64,000 bases of DNA from JBAZHE01 sp041652555 (GCA_041652555.1 JBAZHE010000001.1:72066-136065), one strand, 5' to 3'; counted from the stretch's first letter, positions 7,614-14,584 are shown. Notes: generated from the letters alone by a model not told the origin. Made by a program: numbers and translations.

Positions 7614-8198
7614 ATGTTTCAATATATAGTTTTAATCGGAGCGGTCGTGCAGTTGGTTGGTGTATTTGTTTATATTCGAGCAACTGTTCGTGGCGAAACA
7701 AAACCGAATAGAGTCACTTGGTTAATGTGGTCTGTGGCGCCATTGATTGGATCTGTTGCAGCTTTTTCTGACGGCGTTCGTTGGGCGGTGCTTCCAGTTT
7801 TTATGTCTGGTTTTGCGCCACTGCTTGTTTTTATTGCTTCTTTTGTAAATCCCAAATCATATTGGAAGCTTGAAAAATTTGATTATGTTTGTGGAGCTTT
7901 TTCAATTTTGGCATTAGTACTTTGGGGGATTACAAAAGAACCATTGATTGCGATTATTTTTTCAATCGCCAGTGATGGATTTGCGGCAGTGCCAACTATT
8001 ATTAAATCTTGGAAACATCCAGATTCTGAATCCGTCGAAGCTTACACTACTGGGTTGTTCAACTCATTAACAAGCTTTTTTGCACTGAGAACATTTGGTA
8101 TTTCAGAATTGGCCTTTCCAATATATTTAGTTTTGGTAAATTCGTCATTGATTGCCGCTGTTTATAAAGGGCGATTGAAAAAAATAATCGCAAAATAA
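7614..8198 (+). CDS. Multi-pass membrane protein, PQ-loop/SWEET-like
   Basis: The 194-residue protein is almost entirely hydrophobic, with about six or seven predicted membrane helices arranged as two similar halves. Each half carries a Pro-containing turn of PQ-loop type (KPNRVTWLMWSV near 31 and VPTIIKSWKHPDSESVE near 128). That layout resembles SWEET or semiSWEET-type small-solute transporters and related PQ-loop proteins, but I cannot name a substrate. The gene has an AAGAGGGG/AAGGA stretch just before its ATG. It is the only gene of cassette 2. The conserved hairpin follows 4 nt after the stop. Confidence 0.65.
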   Translation: MFQYIVLIGAVVQLVGVFVYIRATVRGETKPNRVTWLMWSVAPLIGSVAAFSDGVRWAVLPVFMSGFAPLLVFIASFVNPKSYWKLEKFDYVCGAFSILALVLWGITKEPLIAIIFSIASDGFAAVPTIIKSWKHPDSESVEAYTTGLFNSLTSFFALRTFGISELAFPIYLVLVNSSLIAAVYKGRLKKIIAK

Positions 8199-8201
8199 GG
8201 A

Positions 8202-8252
8202 GTTTTGAATTTTTGGCATTCACCCCTGACCCCTCTGCCAAAAATCCAAAAC
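8202..8252 (+). other. Cassette hairpin copy 2 (conserved 17-nt loop)
   Basis: Left arm 8202-8218, loop TTCACCCCTGACCCCTC 8219-8235, right arm 8236-8252. The inner stem (TTTTTGGCA/TGCCAAAAA) differs from copies 1 and 4 on both sides at once, so pairing is kept by compensating changes while the loop changes by one base only. Confidence 0.8.
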
Positions 8253-8318
8253 AAAAATCAAATTTTCTTTTAGAATAACCAAAGTTTGTGCCAATAAAAT
8301 AGAAGACAAAAAAATACA

Positions 8319-8501
8319 TCAGACAACACGGCACATGCGGTTCAGAAATTTTGCGCAATTATAATTCAAGGTATGCAAAATTTCTTCTCCCAAATTGCGC
8401 TGACGATATGGCAAATTTGGTGATATAATCAAGTAAAGCGATAATTAACAAGTTCAATCAATAATCCACGGCGCAACTTCGCATGTGCCGAAACGTTATA
8501 C
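8319..8501 (+). other. attC-like site 2
   Basis: R'' TCAGACAAC (8319-8327), L'' with CGGCACATGCG (8329-8339), L' CGCATGTGCCG (8480-8490), R' GTTATAC (8495-8501). L''/L' form a perfect 11-bp stem of unrelated sequence to sites 1 and 3. Inside is a perfect GAAATTTTGC/GCAAAATTTC hairpin. All sites share GGTTCA just after L''. R'' matches the complement of the cassette start at 7507. Confidence 0.75.
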
Positions 8502-8646
8502 GCAATTCAAAAAATATTTTTCTGATAATAAGGAGTTTTGATAGGCAAAAAATAAGAATAAATTTGTTTTTTATTTAATTTAACAGGGGAACAAGGTGTT
8601 TTCTCCGCTCCGCCACAAAAACGATTTATTAATTTACATTTGAAAT

Positions 8647-9288
8647 ATGGCGTCAGAAAATTTTGAATTGAACCAAAAACCGGAAGTAAGCATTAATTTA
8701 ATAGAGAGAATCGAAAAATTAGAAAAGATTAAAACTCCAGAAGAATTATTGTCGTTCATGAAAAAGAATATAAATTATGGTTTTATTGGTAAAGACGACG
8801 ATAAAGTATATTCTCCTCGGCAAGAAGGCTGGGGTGTAGGAAAACAACCGGAAGCAAGATTACAAAGTCCTGAAGAACTTCTGAAAAGTGGTTATGGGGC
8901 TTGTTGGGAACAGACGGATTTTGAAAAACAATGGTTTGCGAAAAATAATTTTGAGTTTAAAACCCTCCTTTTGATGTTTGGAAAAGATATCAGTCAAAAA
9001 AATCCAGCCCATACGTTGTTAGCATATAAAAAAGACGATAAATGGCACTGGTTTGAAAACACACTCGATAAATATAGCGGAATTTATGAATTTGATGATT
9101 TAGAGGATTTAATTGAGTATGCCAAAACAGTACTTATAAATAATGCTTTTAATAATGGGGCTACAGAAAACGATATTAAAGAATATAAATTGTACGACTA
9201 TGATATGCCAGCATATGGCTGTAGCACTGATGAATTCATTGGGAAAATAAAATTAAATTCTAGAAATCAGGAAAGAAAAGGAAAATAA
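8647..9288 (+). CDS. Transglutaminase-like (papain-fold) protein
   Basis: This 213-residue protein contains the elements of a transglutaminase-like catalytic core: SGYGACWEQT with Cys86 at a helix start, PAHTLLAYKK with His122, and KWHWFENTL with an acidic or amide third residue (Glu137 or Asn138). The order Cys-His-Glu/Asp/Asn and spacing suit bacterial transglutaminase-like cysteine peptidases or amidases. There is no signal peptide, so it probably acts in the cytoplasm. The target is unknown. It lies in the composite third cassette and ends 5 nt before a truncated copy of the conserved hairpin. Confidence 0.6.
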   Translation: MASENFELNQKPEVSINLIERIEKLEKIKTPEELLSFMKKNINYGFIGKDDDKVYSPRQEGWGVGKQPEARLQSPEELLKSGYGACWEQTDFEKQWFAKNNFEFKTLLLMFGKDISQKNPAHTLLAYKKDDKWHWFENTLDKYSGIYEFDDLEDLIEYAKTVLINNAFNNGATENDIKEYKLYDYDMPAYGCSTDEFIGKIKLNSRNQERKGK

Positions 9289-9292
9289 AGGA

Positions 9293-9310
9293 GTTTTGGA
9301 AAAAAGGAAT
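9293..9310 (+). other. Truncated cassette hairpin (left arm only)
   Basis: The left arm GTTTTGGAAAAAAGGAA (9293-9309) is complete, but the constant loop and right arm are missing. Sequence after 9310 is unrelated. This marks a deletion or insertion junction inside the third cassette. Confidence 0.7.
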
Positions 9311-9381
9311 CCGTTATTGTATTTTTCGAAAGATCGAAATCATGATAAAATATAGATAAAGTCGAACTAATCTCAATATTC

Positions 9382-10215
9382 ATGACAAAGAAACAAAAAA
9401 TAAAAGTTGAAGGTATTGAAATAGTCACTTTTACCAAAGATAATAGCGATTATATTTCTTTAACCGATATTGCAAAACATAAAAATTCAGAGGCCGGCTT
9501 GGTTATTTCCCATTGGCTAAGCACTCGTTTTGCCATTGAATTCATGGGGATATGGGAAAAAATGAATAATCCCAATTTTAAAGTTACTGAATTCAGTAAC
9601 TTTAAAAATCAAAGCGGCGCCAATGGTTTTGTATTGTCTGTCCAGCAATGGGTCAATAAAACTAGCGCTATTGGAATTTTTGCCACAAGAGGGCGCTATA
9701 ATAGCGGTACTTTCGCTCACAAGGACATTGCCTTTGAATTTGCTTCTTGGATTTCAGCGGAATTTAAGTTTTATCTCATCAAAGAATTTCAGCGATTAAA
9801 GGAAGATGAAAATAACAGGCAAAAGTTAGAATGGAATCTCCAGCGAACACTGGCAAAAATCAACTACAAAATTCATACCGATGCCATAAAGGAGAAATTA
9901 ATCCCCCTTGAATTAACCAAGGAACAGATTAATATGGAATATGCCAGTGAAGCGGATTTGCTCAATGTTGCATTATTCGGAATAACCGCAAAAACGTGGC
10001 GAGATCAAAATAAAGAATTAGATGGAAACATTCGAGATTATGCCTCAATTGAACAGTTAGTGGTTCTGTCTAATCTTGAAAGTATAAACGCATTGTTAAT
10101 TCGCGAAGGATTTTCCACTGAAGATCGGATTCAAAAATTAAATAGCACCGCGATAATTCAGATGAAATCGCTTTTAATAAACACTGAAATAAAAAAATTG
10201 GAATCGCCAAAATAA
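9382..10215 (+). CDS. KilA-N domain protein
   Basis: The 277-residue protein has an N-terminal KilA-N (APSES-related) DNA-binding domain at about 10-135: YISLTDIAKHKN, VISHWLSTRFAIEFMGIW and GRYNSGTFAHKDIAFEFASWIS are hallmark segments. The C-terminal half is helical and unassigned. KilA-N proteins occur in phages, plasmids and mobile islands and usually have no known target. The gene is followed 12 nt after its stop by an intact conserved hairpin and attC-like site 3, but its left boundary is a broken hairpin, so it seems to have been fused to the previous cassette. It could regulate transcription of the array; that is inference. Confidence 0.85.
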   Translation: MTKKQKIKVEGIEIVTFTKDNSDYISLTDIAKHKNSEAGLVISHWLSTRFAIEFMGIWEKMNNPNFKVTEFSNFKNQSGANGFVLSVQQWVNKTSAIGIFATRGRYNSGTFAHKDIAFEFASWISAEFKFYLIKEFQRLKEDENNRQKLEWNLQRTLAKINYKIHTDAIKEKLIPLELTKEQINMEYASEADLLNVALFGITAKTWRDQNKELDGNIRDYASIEQLVVLSNLESINALLIREGFSTEDRIQKLNSTAIIQMKSLLINTEIKKLESPK

Positions 10216-10227
10216 AAACAATAAGGA

Positions 10228-10278
10228 GTTTTGAAAAAACGTAATTCACCCCTAACCCCTCTTCCGTTTTTTCAAAAC
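10228..10278 (+). other. Cassette hairpin copy 4 (conserved 17-nt loop)
   Basis: Left arm 10228-10244, loop TTCACCCCTAACCCCTC 10245-10261, right arm 10262-10278, with one mismatch in 17 pairs. The loop is identical to copy 1. The stem core (AAAAAACG/CGTTTTTT) differs from it. Confidence 0.8.
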
Positions 10279-10347
10279 AAAAAAATCAAATTTTCTTATA
10301 CGTAAAGCAACGCCAGCTCAATAAAAACCAAGATAAAAAATTTACAT

Positions 10348-10477
10348 CGTACAACAAGGAATATCTGGTTCAATAATTTTTCAATATTATTTATAATAAG
10401 GAACAAAAAATTATTTCACCCATATTTTTGCTCCGCTATCGCTGCGCAAAAACATCAGATATTCCTGACTGTTAGGC
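10348..10477 (+). other. attC-like site 3
   Basis: R'' CGTACAAC (10348-10355), L'' AAGGAATATCTGG (10356-10368), L' CAGATATTCCT (10456-10466), R' GTTAGGC (10471-10477). Nearly identical to site 1. Its R'' predicts a cassette beginning GTTGTACG, which is absent from the window, so this site belonged to a cassette whose 5' end has been lost. Confidence 0.75.
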
Positions 10478-10517
10478 GTAATTTTCACTTTTAAGAAGTC
10501 GCCTTTAATAAATACAT

Positions 10518-11186
10518 ATGATTTACTTAAAACAATTAATCATCATTATTCCCGCCTTTGCTGTTCTATTGTATCTAACAACTGGATACAAGATACTTAG
10601 GCCATTTCGTAAAAACCAAATGAAAGAATTGGCGGAAAAGCTAAATCTTGAATTTGTTGGAAATGAAAAACGCAGTTGGAAAGAACGATTTTTTAGCTAT
10701 TCTGTTAAAAAAAATATTATTCGTGGAGAATACAACAATAAAAAAATTGAAATTTTTGACTTTGATTCAATATTGAAAAATGCTGTAAATCCGATTACCA
10801 ACGCTGTAATGACCTATTATTATGGGAAAAATCCAGTCCATATCACCTATATAAATGGGAAAATATATAAAGATAAATATTTACCATACCTTAACATTAA
10901 TAAAATTGAAAAATTGATAAAAGATGAAATTTCGTTAACCGAATATGATAAAATATTTTTTAACAAAGGTGTATTTCTGCTGACTTTATTAACATCACTT
11001 TGTATAACTTCAGTAATTGGATATTATTTTTATGCGTTTTATTCGGTTAGTCTAACAAAAATTTTAATTTTTTTAGTGCCAATTAGCTTAATAGTTGCAT
11101 ATTTCTGCTACAGAATAGCTAAAAAATCTGGATACAAGGTTTTAATAAAAAATGATCCAAGAGAAGTGGCGACTTCTAAAAAGTGA
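10518..11186 (+). CDS. Unknown membrane protein, last array cassette
   Basis: I do not recognise this 222-residue protein. It has one membrane helix at about 5-25, a charged Lys/Asn-rich region of about 115 residues with no catalytic motif I can name, then two adjacent C-terminal helices (about 150-172 and 178-200) and a short polar tail. The gene starts 47 nt after the R' box GTTAGGC at 10471 with no visible promoter of its own, so it probably relies on read-through from upstream. Unlike the other cassettes, its stop is followed by a GC-rich CGCTACGCTCC-type stretch, not the loop-conserved hairpin. Confidence 0.6.
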   Translation: MIYLKQLIIIIPAFAVLLYLTTGYKILRPFRKNQMKELAEKLNLEFVGNEKRSWKERFFSYSVKKNIIRGEYNNKKIEIFDFDSILKNAVNPITNAVMTYYYGKNPVHITYINGKIYKDKYLPYLNINKIEKLIKDEISLTEYDKIFFNKGVFLLTLLTSLCITSVIGYYFYAFYSVSLTKILIFLVPISLIVAYFCYRIAKKSGYKVLIKNDPREVATSKK

Positions 11187-11248
11187 AAACTTGCTCCGCT
11201 ATCGCTCCGCACCCCGCCGCGCTCTCGTTCCGCTACGCTCCACTCGGG

Positions 11249-11317
11249 ACGCCTAACACCGAATATGAGGTTCAAAAATTTGCCTTAACGAAATATAATA
11301 ATGAACGCAAATTTTTT
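11249..11317 (+). other. Truncated attC-like site 4
   Basis: R'' ACGCCTAAC (11249-11257) is the exact complement of the cassette start GTTAGGCGT at 10471. L'' ACCGAATATGAGG with the shared GGTTCA follows, then an internal AAAAATTTGC/GCAAATTTTT stem (to 11317). No L' or GTT box is found downstream, so the site has lost its right half. Confidence 0.6.
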
Positions 11318-11427
11318 CATCCAAATCTAATTATGACGCAAAACAATGAGTTCATTCCATTCTGGAATATGCTGTCCGTGATGATTAAGGCATTAGATTG
11401 TTTAAAAACTAAGTTAAATATACAATT

Positions 11428-11482
11428 TTGACCAAATTCCTTAATATGGTATTATGTAAATAATTAACTAAACCATATTAAG
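11428..11482 (+). promoter_or_regulatory. fic promoter and operator-like inverted repeat
   Basis: TTGACC (11428-11433), a 16-nt spacer and TATTAT (11450-11455). A perfect 10-bp inverted repeat, CTTAATATGG (11440-11449) and CCATATTAAG (11473-11482), straddles the -10 and the predicted start site, 7 nt before the ATG. The Fic protein has a C-terminal helix-turn-helix-like segment, so self-repression is plausible. Confidence 0.65.
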
Positions 11483-11489
11483 CATTTTT

Positions 11490-12452
11490 ATGACTTACTT
11501 ATCATTAATTGTAAAAAATCGTTTGGAAGAAAAATTGTCTAAACTTAACAAACTTCGTCCATTACCGAAATCAGCAGTGCAAAAACTTCGGGAAAAATTT
11601 CAAATTGAGATGACCTACAATTCAAACGCCATTGAAGGAAACTCTTTAACCTTAAAAGAGACCTTTTTGGTTATAAATGAGGGTATAACAGTGAAAGGAA
11701 AACCTTTAAAAGACCACTTGGAAGCAAAAGATCACCATGCCGCACTAGAATATTTATATGATTTGATAGATAACGACAAGAAGCACACCGTTTCCGAAAT
11801 GCTTATTAAAAACTTACACCAAATTATTTTGCAGGAAACAGACAAGGAGTGGGCCGGCCGATATAGAAACGCCAATGTAATTATTGGCGGCGCCGATCAT
11901 ACTCCACCGGATGCGTTACAGGTACCGAATAAAATGAGGGACTTAGTTGCTTGGCTAAATTCACAAAAAAGCAAGCTGAATATTGTTGAGCTTTCCGCCT
12001 TGTTGCATCATAAATTAGTTCACATTCATCCTTTTTTTGACGGCAATGGCAGAACAGCACGTTTGACAATGAATTTGTTTCTAATGCAAGCCGGATACCC
12101 GCTGGTGGTAATTATGAAAACCGATCGAAAAAAATATTATGATGTGCTGGATAAAGCAGATAAGGGCAAATATGAACCGCTGATAAAATTCATTGCTCAA
12201 TCTGTTGAGCGTTCCTTGGACATTTATCTAAAAACATTAACGCCGGTAACACAAAAACAGGAGAAATTTTTGACGCTTGCGGAAATAGCTAAAACCACCC
12301 CTTTTTCCGCGAAATATTTAAACTTACTATCTAGACAAGGTAAATTAGAAGCATACAAAGAGGGCAGAGATTGGTTAACCTCAAAAGAGGCTATTGAAAG
12401 GTATTTGAAGAACAGAATACGGCAAAGAAAAAATAAAATCGCCAAAAAATAA
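11490..12452 (+). CDS. Fic-domain AMP transferase with N-terminal inhibitory helix
   Basis: Fic proteins transfer AMP (or related groups) to Ser/Thr/Tyr of target proteins. The 320-residue protein carries the full catalytic motif HPFFDGNGRTAR (180-191) with His180 as base. Upstream lies the inhibitory (S/T)xxxE(G/N)-type helix at 45-51 (SNAIEGN, Glu49), placing it in the class with the inhibitory helix N-terminal in the same chain. The flap region VIIGGADHTPPDAL precedes the catalytic motif. The C-terminal 60 residues resemble a winged-helix or excisionase-like DNA-binding segment (SAKYLNLLSRQGKLEAY, then WLTSKEAIERYL). It has its own promoter and terminator. The target is unknown. Confidence 0.92.
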   Translation: MTYLSLIVKNRLEEKLSKLNKLRPLPKSAVQKLREKFQIEMTYNSNAIEGNSLTLKETFLVINEGITVKGKPLKDHLEAKDHHAALEYLYDLIDNDKKHTVSEMLIKNLHQIILQETDKEWAGRYRNANVIIGGADHTPPDALQVPNKMRDLVAWLNSQKSKLNIVELSALLHHKLVHIHPFFDGNGRTARLTMNLFLMQAGYPLVVIMKTDRKKYYDVLDKADKGKYEPLIKFIAQSVERSLDIYLKTLTPVTQKQEKFLTLAEIAKTTPFSAKYLNLLSRQGKLEAYKEGRDWLTSKEAIERYLKNRIRQRKNKIAKK

Positions 12453-12487
12453 AAAACACTAGCTCATTGGGTTGGCCGGTGTTTTTT
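12451..12487. terminator. Bidirectional terminator between fic and trxB
   Basis: AAAAAACAC (12451-12459) pairs with GTGTTTTTT (12479-12487) around a 19-nt loop, with A and T runs on both sides. It separates convergent fic and trxB. Confidence 0.75.
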
Positions 12488-12496
12488 ATTAAATTT

Positions 12497-13432
12497 TTAT
12501 TTTATCAGTTTTGCCAGATTGCCTTCTTTGGTTTGGATATAGCGATAAGCGCCCAGAGCGGCGACCGTGCCGGCTCCGGCCGCGACCGTGATTTGTTTGT
12601 ATGGATTAGTTGTCGCGTCGCCGGCGGCGAAAAGTCCAGACATGGAAGTTTCGCCATGTTCATCTATGATTATTTCTTTGCGACCGTTTAATTTTATTAA
12701 GCCTGCAACTAAATCAGTTTTTACTTCAAAGCCGATTTCAACAAATATTCCGTTAAGATTAATTTCGGAAGATTCACTTGTCTTCTGATTTTTTATTTTT
12801 ATTTTTTCTACTTTATTACTTCCTAAAATTTCTTCCACCTTGTTTTCCAAAATTATTTCAATATTTGGCGTGGCGCGAACTTTTTTTTCTAAAGCCTCAA
12901 AAGCTTGAAAGACTTCAAATTGATGAATAAGATAAACTTTGCTGGCGATTTTAGAAAGCATTTCTGCGGAATCTAGCGCGCTATTCCCGCCACCGACAAC
13001 CGCGACAATTTTGTTGCGGAAAAGCGGGCCGTCGCAATTGGCGCAGTAAGCCACGCCTAAGCCGGCAAAATCATTTTCACCCGGCACGCCAAGCTTGCGT
13101 CGATCACAACCTAGGGCGGCGATGACAGTTTTAGCTTGGAAAGTTTCTTCGCCCAAGGTGATGGAAAAATTTTTATCAGCATTTTTTTCTAATTTTTCCA
13201 CTAAGCCTAGTTTTATTTCCACGCCCAAAGATTTCACCTGCTCTTCCATTTTGGCGATTAATTCTAAAGCAGTTATTTCTTTGAAGGCCGGATAATTTTC
13301 AATTGTGGAAGCCCAGATCATTTGTCCGCCAACATGACGGGTGATGAGTAAAGTTTTCATTTCGCGTCGTGCGGCATAAATGGCTGCTGTGAGACCAGCT
13401 GGTCCGCCACCGATTATGATAGTATCGTACAT
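12497..13432 (-). CDS. trxB: Thioredoxin reductase
   Basis: TrxB passes electrons from NADPH through FAD and a redox Cys pair to thioredoxin. The 311-residue protein has the FAD site GGGPAGLTAAIYAARR (8-23), the redox motif C130-A-N-C133 (the usual form is CATC or CAVC, so Asn in the third place is a small variant), the NADPH site VVGGGNSALDSA (145-156) and the C-terminal FAD motif GLFAAGDATTNPYKQI. The length is normal. It is divergent from a thioredoxin-fold lipoprotein gene at 13619, which may belong to the same redox system. Its start is at 13432 with an AT-rich leader. Confidence 0.96.
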   Translation of the reverse strand: MYDTIIIGGGPAGLTAAIYAARREMKTLLITRHVGGQMIWASTIENYPAFKEITALELIAKMEEQVKSLGVEIKLGLVEKLEKNADKNFSITLGEETFQAKTVIAALGCDRRKLGVPGENDFAGLGVAYCANCDGPLFRNKIVAVVGGGNSALDSAEMLSKIASKVYLIHQFEVFQAFEALEKKVRATPNIEIILENKVEEILGSNKVEKIKIKNQKTSESSEINLNGIFVEIGFEVKTDLVAGLIKLNGRKEIIIDEHGETSMSGLFAAGDATTNPYKQITVAAGAGTVAALGAYRYIQTKEGNLAKLIK

Positions 13433-13551
13433 AAAACAATTATAAATTATAAATTATAAGTTATAGATTACTCTTTTATATTATTATACTTTATATAGGA
13501 TAATCAGCAACTTGACAGTAATAGTAAAAAAAGTTTTTTTAAAAAAAGGCT

Positions 13552-13580
13552 TTGACTGCCTAATTATTTTTTGCTAAGAT
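13552..13580 (+). promoter_or_regulatory. Promoter for the thioredoxin-fold lipoprotein
   Basis: TTGACT (13552-13557), 17-nt spacer, TAAGAT (13575-13580), 38 nt before the ATG at 13619. The same 186-bp gap also holds AT-rich TTATAAATTA iterations just upstream of trxB. Confidence 0.6.
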
Positions 13581-13618
13581 TGTATTACTTAATTATTAAA
13601 ATTTAAATTTAAAAAATT

Positions 13619-14584
13619 ATGAAAAAAATGATTGTTTTGGCGCTGGCTTTGGCCTTAATCACGACCGGCTGTGCCCTAAAGACTGACCAAGCCGGGAAAG
13701 TTAAGAATTTAACCTCAGAAGAAGTGAAAACAAAAACTTTAGAGTATATTAATACTCAACTTTTAGCCGGTTCGGAAAATAAAGCGACGATTGAAGGGGT
13801 GATTGAAGATAATGGACTTTATAAATTATCTTTAACTGTTGCCGGCAAGCAATATGATTCTTATGCTAGCAAGGATGGTAGCAAATTTTTTGTAGAAGCT
13901 ATGGATATGGATGCTAAACCGGCAGTAGAAGCTGATGCGACCGCGGCAACCGTGCAGACAGTTAGCACTAAACAAGCGAAACCAACTGTAGAAGTTTTTG
14001 TTATGAGTCATTGTCCTTATGGCACTCAAATTGAAAAGGGGATTATTCCTGTCATTAAAACTTTGGGCGATAAGGCTGATATTAAAATTAAATTTTGCGA
14101 TTACGCCATGCATGACGAGAAGGAACTAGACGAACAAATGAATCAGTACTGCATTCAGCAAGAAGATTCCGGTAAATACATTGCTTATCTGGAATGTTTT
14201 TTAGGTGATGGTGATACGGCCACTTGTCTGAAAGAGTCTGGCGTTAATCAATCTAAGGTTAAGTCTTGCGTTACGGCTACAGAGAAAAAGTATAATATAA
14301 AGAAAGATTATGCTGATAAAACTACTTGGGTTAATGGTACCTATCCAAAATTTGTTATTTATCAGGCAGAAGTTGACAAATATAATGTTGGTGGCTCCCC
14401 AACATTAGTGATTAATGGTGAAACAATTAGTTCAGCACGCGACTCTGCCAGTTTATTAGCAACTATTTGCTCCGGTTTTGAAAATCAGCCGAGCGAATGT
14501 CAAAAGCAGTTATCTTCAGAATCTCCTTCTGCTGGTTTTGGTTATAATGCTAGCGGTGCAACTACTGACGCAACTTGTAACTAG
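13619..14584 (+). CDS. Thioredoxin-fold lipoprotein (DsbA/GILT-like)
   Basis: Predicted envelope redox protein of 321 residues. The signal peptide ends in lipobox ITTGC, with Cys18 as the lipidation site. Residues about 30-95 form a small unassigned domain. From about 121 a thioredoxin fold begins, VEVFVMSHCPYGTQIEKG, with Cys132 in a CPYG motif: the second Cys of a usual CxxC is replaced by Gly. Later Cys residues (DYAMHDE region onwards, plus YCIQQ, LECFLG, TATCLK, KSCVTA) are many. The cis-Pro loop GGSPTLVING is present. A single-Cys CPYG resembles GILT-type reductases and some DsbA-like isomerases. It is divergent from trxB, but trxB is cytoplasmic, so direct coupling is not established. 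Confidence 0.8.
   Translation: MKKMIVLALALALITTGCALKTDQAGKVKNLTSEEVKTKTLEYINTQLLAGSENKATIEGVIEDNGLYKLSLTVAGKQYDSYASKDGSKFFVEAMDMDAKPAVEADATAATVQTVSTKQAKPTVEVFVMSHCPYGTQIEKGIIPVIKTLGDKADIKIKFCDYAMHDEKELDEQMNQYCIQQEDSGKYIAYLECFLGDGDTATCLKESGVNQSKVKSCVTATEKKYNIKKDYADKTTWVNGTYPKFVIYQAEVDKYNVGGSPTLVINGETISSARDSASLLATICSGFENQPSECQKQLSSESPSAGFGYNASGATTDATCN

Larger units (their letters stand above)
6587..11317 (+). mobile_element. Integron-like gene cassette array
   Basis: Five accessory genes or gene groups, all rightward, are separated by structured sites of the form R''-L''-spacer-L'-R' ending in GTT. In cassette 1 (6587-7506) and cassette 2 (7507-8494) the first bases of the cassette are the reverse complement of the R'' box at its own 3' end, the defining signature of integron cassettes. 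A composite cassette (8495-10470) and a last one (10471 onward, right boundary lost) follow. The array starts beside a divergently read tyrosine recombinase. Core boxes follow a relaxed GTTNNNY rule; only GTTAGGC fits the classical GTTRRRY. Confidence 0.75.

Noticed and set aside
7264..10278. CRISPR array or other clustered repeat-spacer locus
   Set aside because: The repeats are about 0.9-2 kb apart, each is a hairpin next to a gene, and no cas-like gene is present.
7264..10278. Ordinary intrinsic terminators for the cassette hairpins
   Set aside because: No T-run follows the right arm on either strand, and the 17-nt loop is conserved, which terminators do not need. A termination role is not excluded but does not explain the loop.
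11183..11431. An 82-codon open frame after the last cassette gene
   Set aside because: It runs through the GC-rich CGCTACGCTCC stretch and attC-like site 4 and has no protein-like pattern; it is a by-product of those repeats.
5876..12452. Prophage or integrative element (recombinase, toxin-antitoxin, KilA-N, Fic)
   Set aside because: No phage structural, replication or conjugation genes are present, and the cassette boundaries explain the layout better.
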